Origin: Hyalella azteca
Taxonomy: Eukaryota > Arthropoda > Malacostraca > Amphipoda > Hyalellidae
Length of the DNA stretch: 64,000 nucleotides
Reading direction: 5' to 3'
NCBI RefSeq assembly: GCF_000764305.2
Contig: NW_025931701.1
Span: 434,001-498,000 of the forward strand
Part shown: one piece after another, positions 61,637-64,000 of the stretch
Position numbering within the stretch: position 1 is the stretch's first letter
How the letters are laid out: each line of letters opens with the position of its first letter
Translations under genes and position numbers: made by a program
Notes under the pieces: generated by a model
The model's database searches: none
What the model saw: only the letters and a program-made list of their open reading frames with translations
Told to the model about the DNA's origin: nothing

Positions 61637-61794
61637 AAAAAATATAACTCAGTACACACAGCAGTGAGTGACAGAGAGCGCATTTTCTCGTCGACGAAAA
61701 CTTGAGGCCACGGACGGACGGACGGACAGACGGACAGACAGACGGACATGGTGAGCACAATAGTGCATTTTTTCCATAAATGAGAAAATGCGCT
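61637..61794 (-). repeat. CCGT/CTGT hairpin repeat family, copy 4
   Basis: Same orientation as copy 3. On the plus strand both edges carry CTAAAAAAT: at 61635-61643 on the left, overlapping the tail, and 61792-61800 on the right. This could be a ~8-9-bp target duplication, although the tail itself is A/T-rich and may mimic one. The central palindrome is altered to ACACACAGCAGTGAGT. Confidence 0.9.
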
Positions 61795-61952
61795 AAAAAA
61801 TGGTTTAGTCTTGAAAGTATAGGGTTTAGGAGAAGAAATTTGTTTCCAAATTTCTGCATGCTGACGGTGAAGATGCGTATCGAGAAGCTGGATGAAGTGA
61901 CACCAAAGATCGAGAGCAGCATTTCTCTGGAGTGACTGTACAGATCACGATG
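61795..61952. other. No feature recognised
   Basis: Short interval without a gene or repeat. Confidence 0.55.
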
Positions 61953-62051
61953 ATTAATCGGTAATATTATAAACAAGCCAATTAAATTAATCGGTAATAT
62001 TATAAACAAGCCAATTAAATTAATCGGTAATATTATAAACAAGCCAATTAA
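61953..62051. repeat. 33-bp minisatellite, 3 identical units
   Basis: Three identical units of ATTAATCGGTAATATTATAA plus ACAAGCCAATTAA. The minus-strand frame at 61635-62093 runs through this array and then through copy 4 of the CCGT/CTGT family, so it is entirely repeat-derived. Confidence 0.96.
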
Positions 62052-64000
62052 ACTTCCAACACTTGTGTTATTGGCGTTGGAAATTAATTTCATACTAGTA
62101 TGATACGAATGGGATTTTGGATGGTGTTTTTAAGTGTTACTCCTGGTCGAGGGATGTTGTGTTCATTTGGAATTAATGTACGATTATCTCATAAATGTTT
62201 AGATACAATTTTGAGCCTCCTACGTTATTGCCACATTACCGAAGCATTAATCGTAAAATATTGTCATAACATAGTCGTAAAGAAAAGACAAAAAAAAAAA
62301 AACCCTGGGCTGCTCAGAATAAAATTTTTTTTTTCAGAATGCAGATCAAAAGTTTTGTATTCAAAGGTATGATAAACTTTATCTGGATTTGCACCAGGAT
62401 TAAATGTAAACTTCTCGCAAGAATATCTCTGAAATTGCAAGATCGCTACGCGAGCACCGTTGAATTCTCCCTCGGCGAATTCCATTGAAGCTGGCACATC
62501 TGCCGGGTAAAATTACATTGCAATTAAACGAACGTAGCAATATGATGCTTCAGAACTTTCTAAAAAGTCTCTGAGTATTGGGAAATATAAACTTGAGGAT
62601 AATGAACTTACTTCGTCGGACTTATTTTCAACCCTAAGAAAATTTGAGTAGTAAACTCATGCACAATAATTTTCATATTCTAGCAATATTTTGTGCAATG
62701 AAAAGCGAGGAATGAGATATATTATACGTCCATTAACGAATGAGGAGAATATGCCAATTAAGTAAACCATGCAGCAGCTTGCCGCGATAATTAATGCAGC
62801 AGCATAATTGATTATGCTTCAGACATCATATAAAAATCTGCGCTGCTAAATTGAATAGATGAACATGTTAGCTACAAGAACATGAGCAACTATAATTGTG
62901 GAAGCATTGCAAATCGTAACTAGTATTGGCAGGCCTGCTGTGCTAAGAAACCTGCAGGCTGATATCGAACGAGATTCAGTATTCATAATTTTAGTTGCGC
63001 GATGATGTAATGGTACAAGCCTCGTGGCTCTGTCGAAGACTGATAAGCGAGACACGATGGTCTCGGTACACTAGACCTATCATTTCTTTATTGTTCCAAT
63101 AATACGAAGGAACGCGCAGTCAACACCTCGTACTTATAGATCACATCGATAGCCGCGGATGGCAGAATCATACATATGAACGCCGGAGTTCGCATTGCAA
63201 AAGAAGTAACACACAACCGCCTTAACCAACTTGATTTTTCCAAGAATCATCTATTGAGAAGTTGCCTTATCGATCAATTTAGCTGTCGTAATTACTTACA
63301 ATGATGTTTCTTAGTTTACCATTGCAAAGTAGTTCAGAAACAAACAGAAAAAACCTAGAGGAGAAAACCGAAAGAACCTCAAAACCGAAATAGAATTGTA
63401 GTTAATATTGTCCATCTAAAATACCTATCGTGTAACATGTGACAAACGCTAAAATTAGTTTGCTCAAGAGAATGAAATGTTTCCAAACTAAGTAAAACCT
63501 TCACAAATATTAAAAGTATCATGCCTATTGAAGATAAATGACTGCTGATAAGGTGCTAATTTTCCGACTGCATAATGCAGCGCATCTATTACTGACAATA
63601 TATTCTAGCGAATAGCTCTGATTTTGATAAGTTTTAATAACATGTTTAAACAAACATTTTACGGAAATATTCAGCTATAGGTTGTCTGATTCAAATGCCA
63701 AAATGTTTAATCCATACTTCTAGTTTCTCTTTCTGAATCAGGTTTAAAATAAAAAACTACAAACCTTAGCACAACAAAATTTGAGCCTCTGAATTGACAC
63801 GTTGACAAATGACAGGTGAAAGTGGTTCGTTGAAAATATCAGGGGCTCTAAAATTAGCCAGGTAATTTCTTAATTATTCAATATTATATTTCTATCTACT
63901 ACTTTCTTTGTTCCATTTTTGATACATAATATTCAATCATATCGGCGGCGGAAAAATATAGGTGAATATTATTCAACTTTTTCTCAACTATCTTGAAAGT
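62052..64000. other. No gene recognised
   Basis: AT-rich sequence to the window end. An A13 run (62289-62301) and a T10 run (62325-62334) sit 23 bp apart. Open frames at 62100-62497 and 62846-63055 show no recognisable family. Confidence 0.5.

Noticed and set aside
62289..62334. A13 and T10 runs 23 bp apart as processed-RNA insertion
   Set aside because: No flanking direct repeats and no recognisable inserted sequence.
62995..63075. tRNA-like stretch with TGATGTAATGG
   Set aside because: The putative A and B boxes both deviate at key positions, and no cloverleaf could be drawn.

Overview
This window looks like intergenic or intronic DNA from an animal nuclear genome. It is strongly AT-rich by eye. 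It has no operon structure, no long open reading frame of normal composition and no bacterial-type gene spacing. What it does hold is typical of metazoans: decayed APE-type non-LTR retrotransposons (LINEs), a tRNA-derived SINE, short inverted-repeat DNA transposons (MITEs) and many minisatellites. I could not place the species. An arthropod or another marine or soil invertebrate is possible, but that is inference. I found no host protein-coding gene I can support. Most open frames are under 130 codons, many start only at TTG, and the longer ones run through tandem repeats.

Layout. 1-9.4 kb: mostly featureless, with an 8-unit 30-bp minisatellite (1.93-2.17 kb), a TATA/Inr promoter candidate (3.69 kb) and a 41-bp array (5.16 kb). 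9.4-11.3 kb: a degenerate ~80-bp satellite, two neighbouring copies of a 144-bp MITE with 3-bp target duplications, and an 861-bp TTAA-flanked element with a perfect 16-bp terminal inverted repeat and a large internal foldback. 15.9-17.5 kb: a 19-bp array, a third MITE copy and a 20-bp array in which every unit contains a small hairpin. 22.8-25 kb: four successive unrelated minisatellites. 29.2 kb: two overlapping near-perfect palindromes. 30.4-33.3 kb: a 51-bp array, a pyrimidine/purine-asymmetric array and a 21-bp array. 39.7-42.3 kb: a three-level nest of retroelements. LINE A is interrupted by the 5'-truncated 3' end of LINE B, and LINE B is interrupted by a tRNA-type SINE. 45.4 kb: the fourth MITE copy. 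54.3 kb: a 59-bp array. 55.5-61.8 kb: four copies, two on each strand, of a ~150-180-bp repeat built around a variable CCGT/CTGT tract and several hairpins.

Nothing here amounts to a multi-gene system. The most informative items are the nested retroelements, the MITE family with CWG/TAA target duplications, the TTAA foldback element, the locally clustered CCGT/CTGT family and an apparent tail-only retro-insertion at 56.5 kb. All repeat calls come from reading the sequence by eye; unit counts and boundaries may be off by a few bases.
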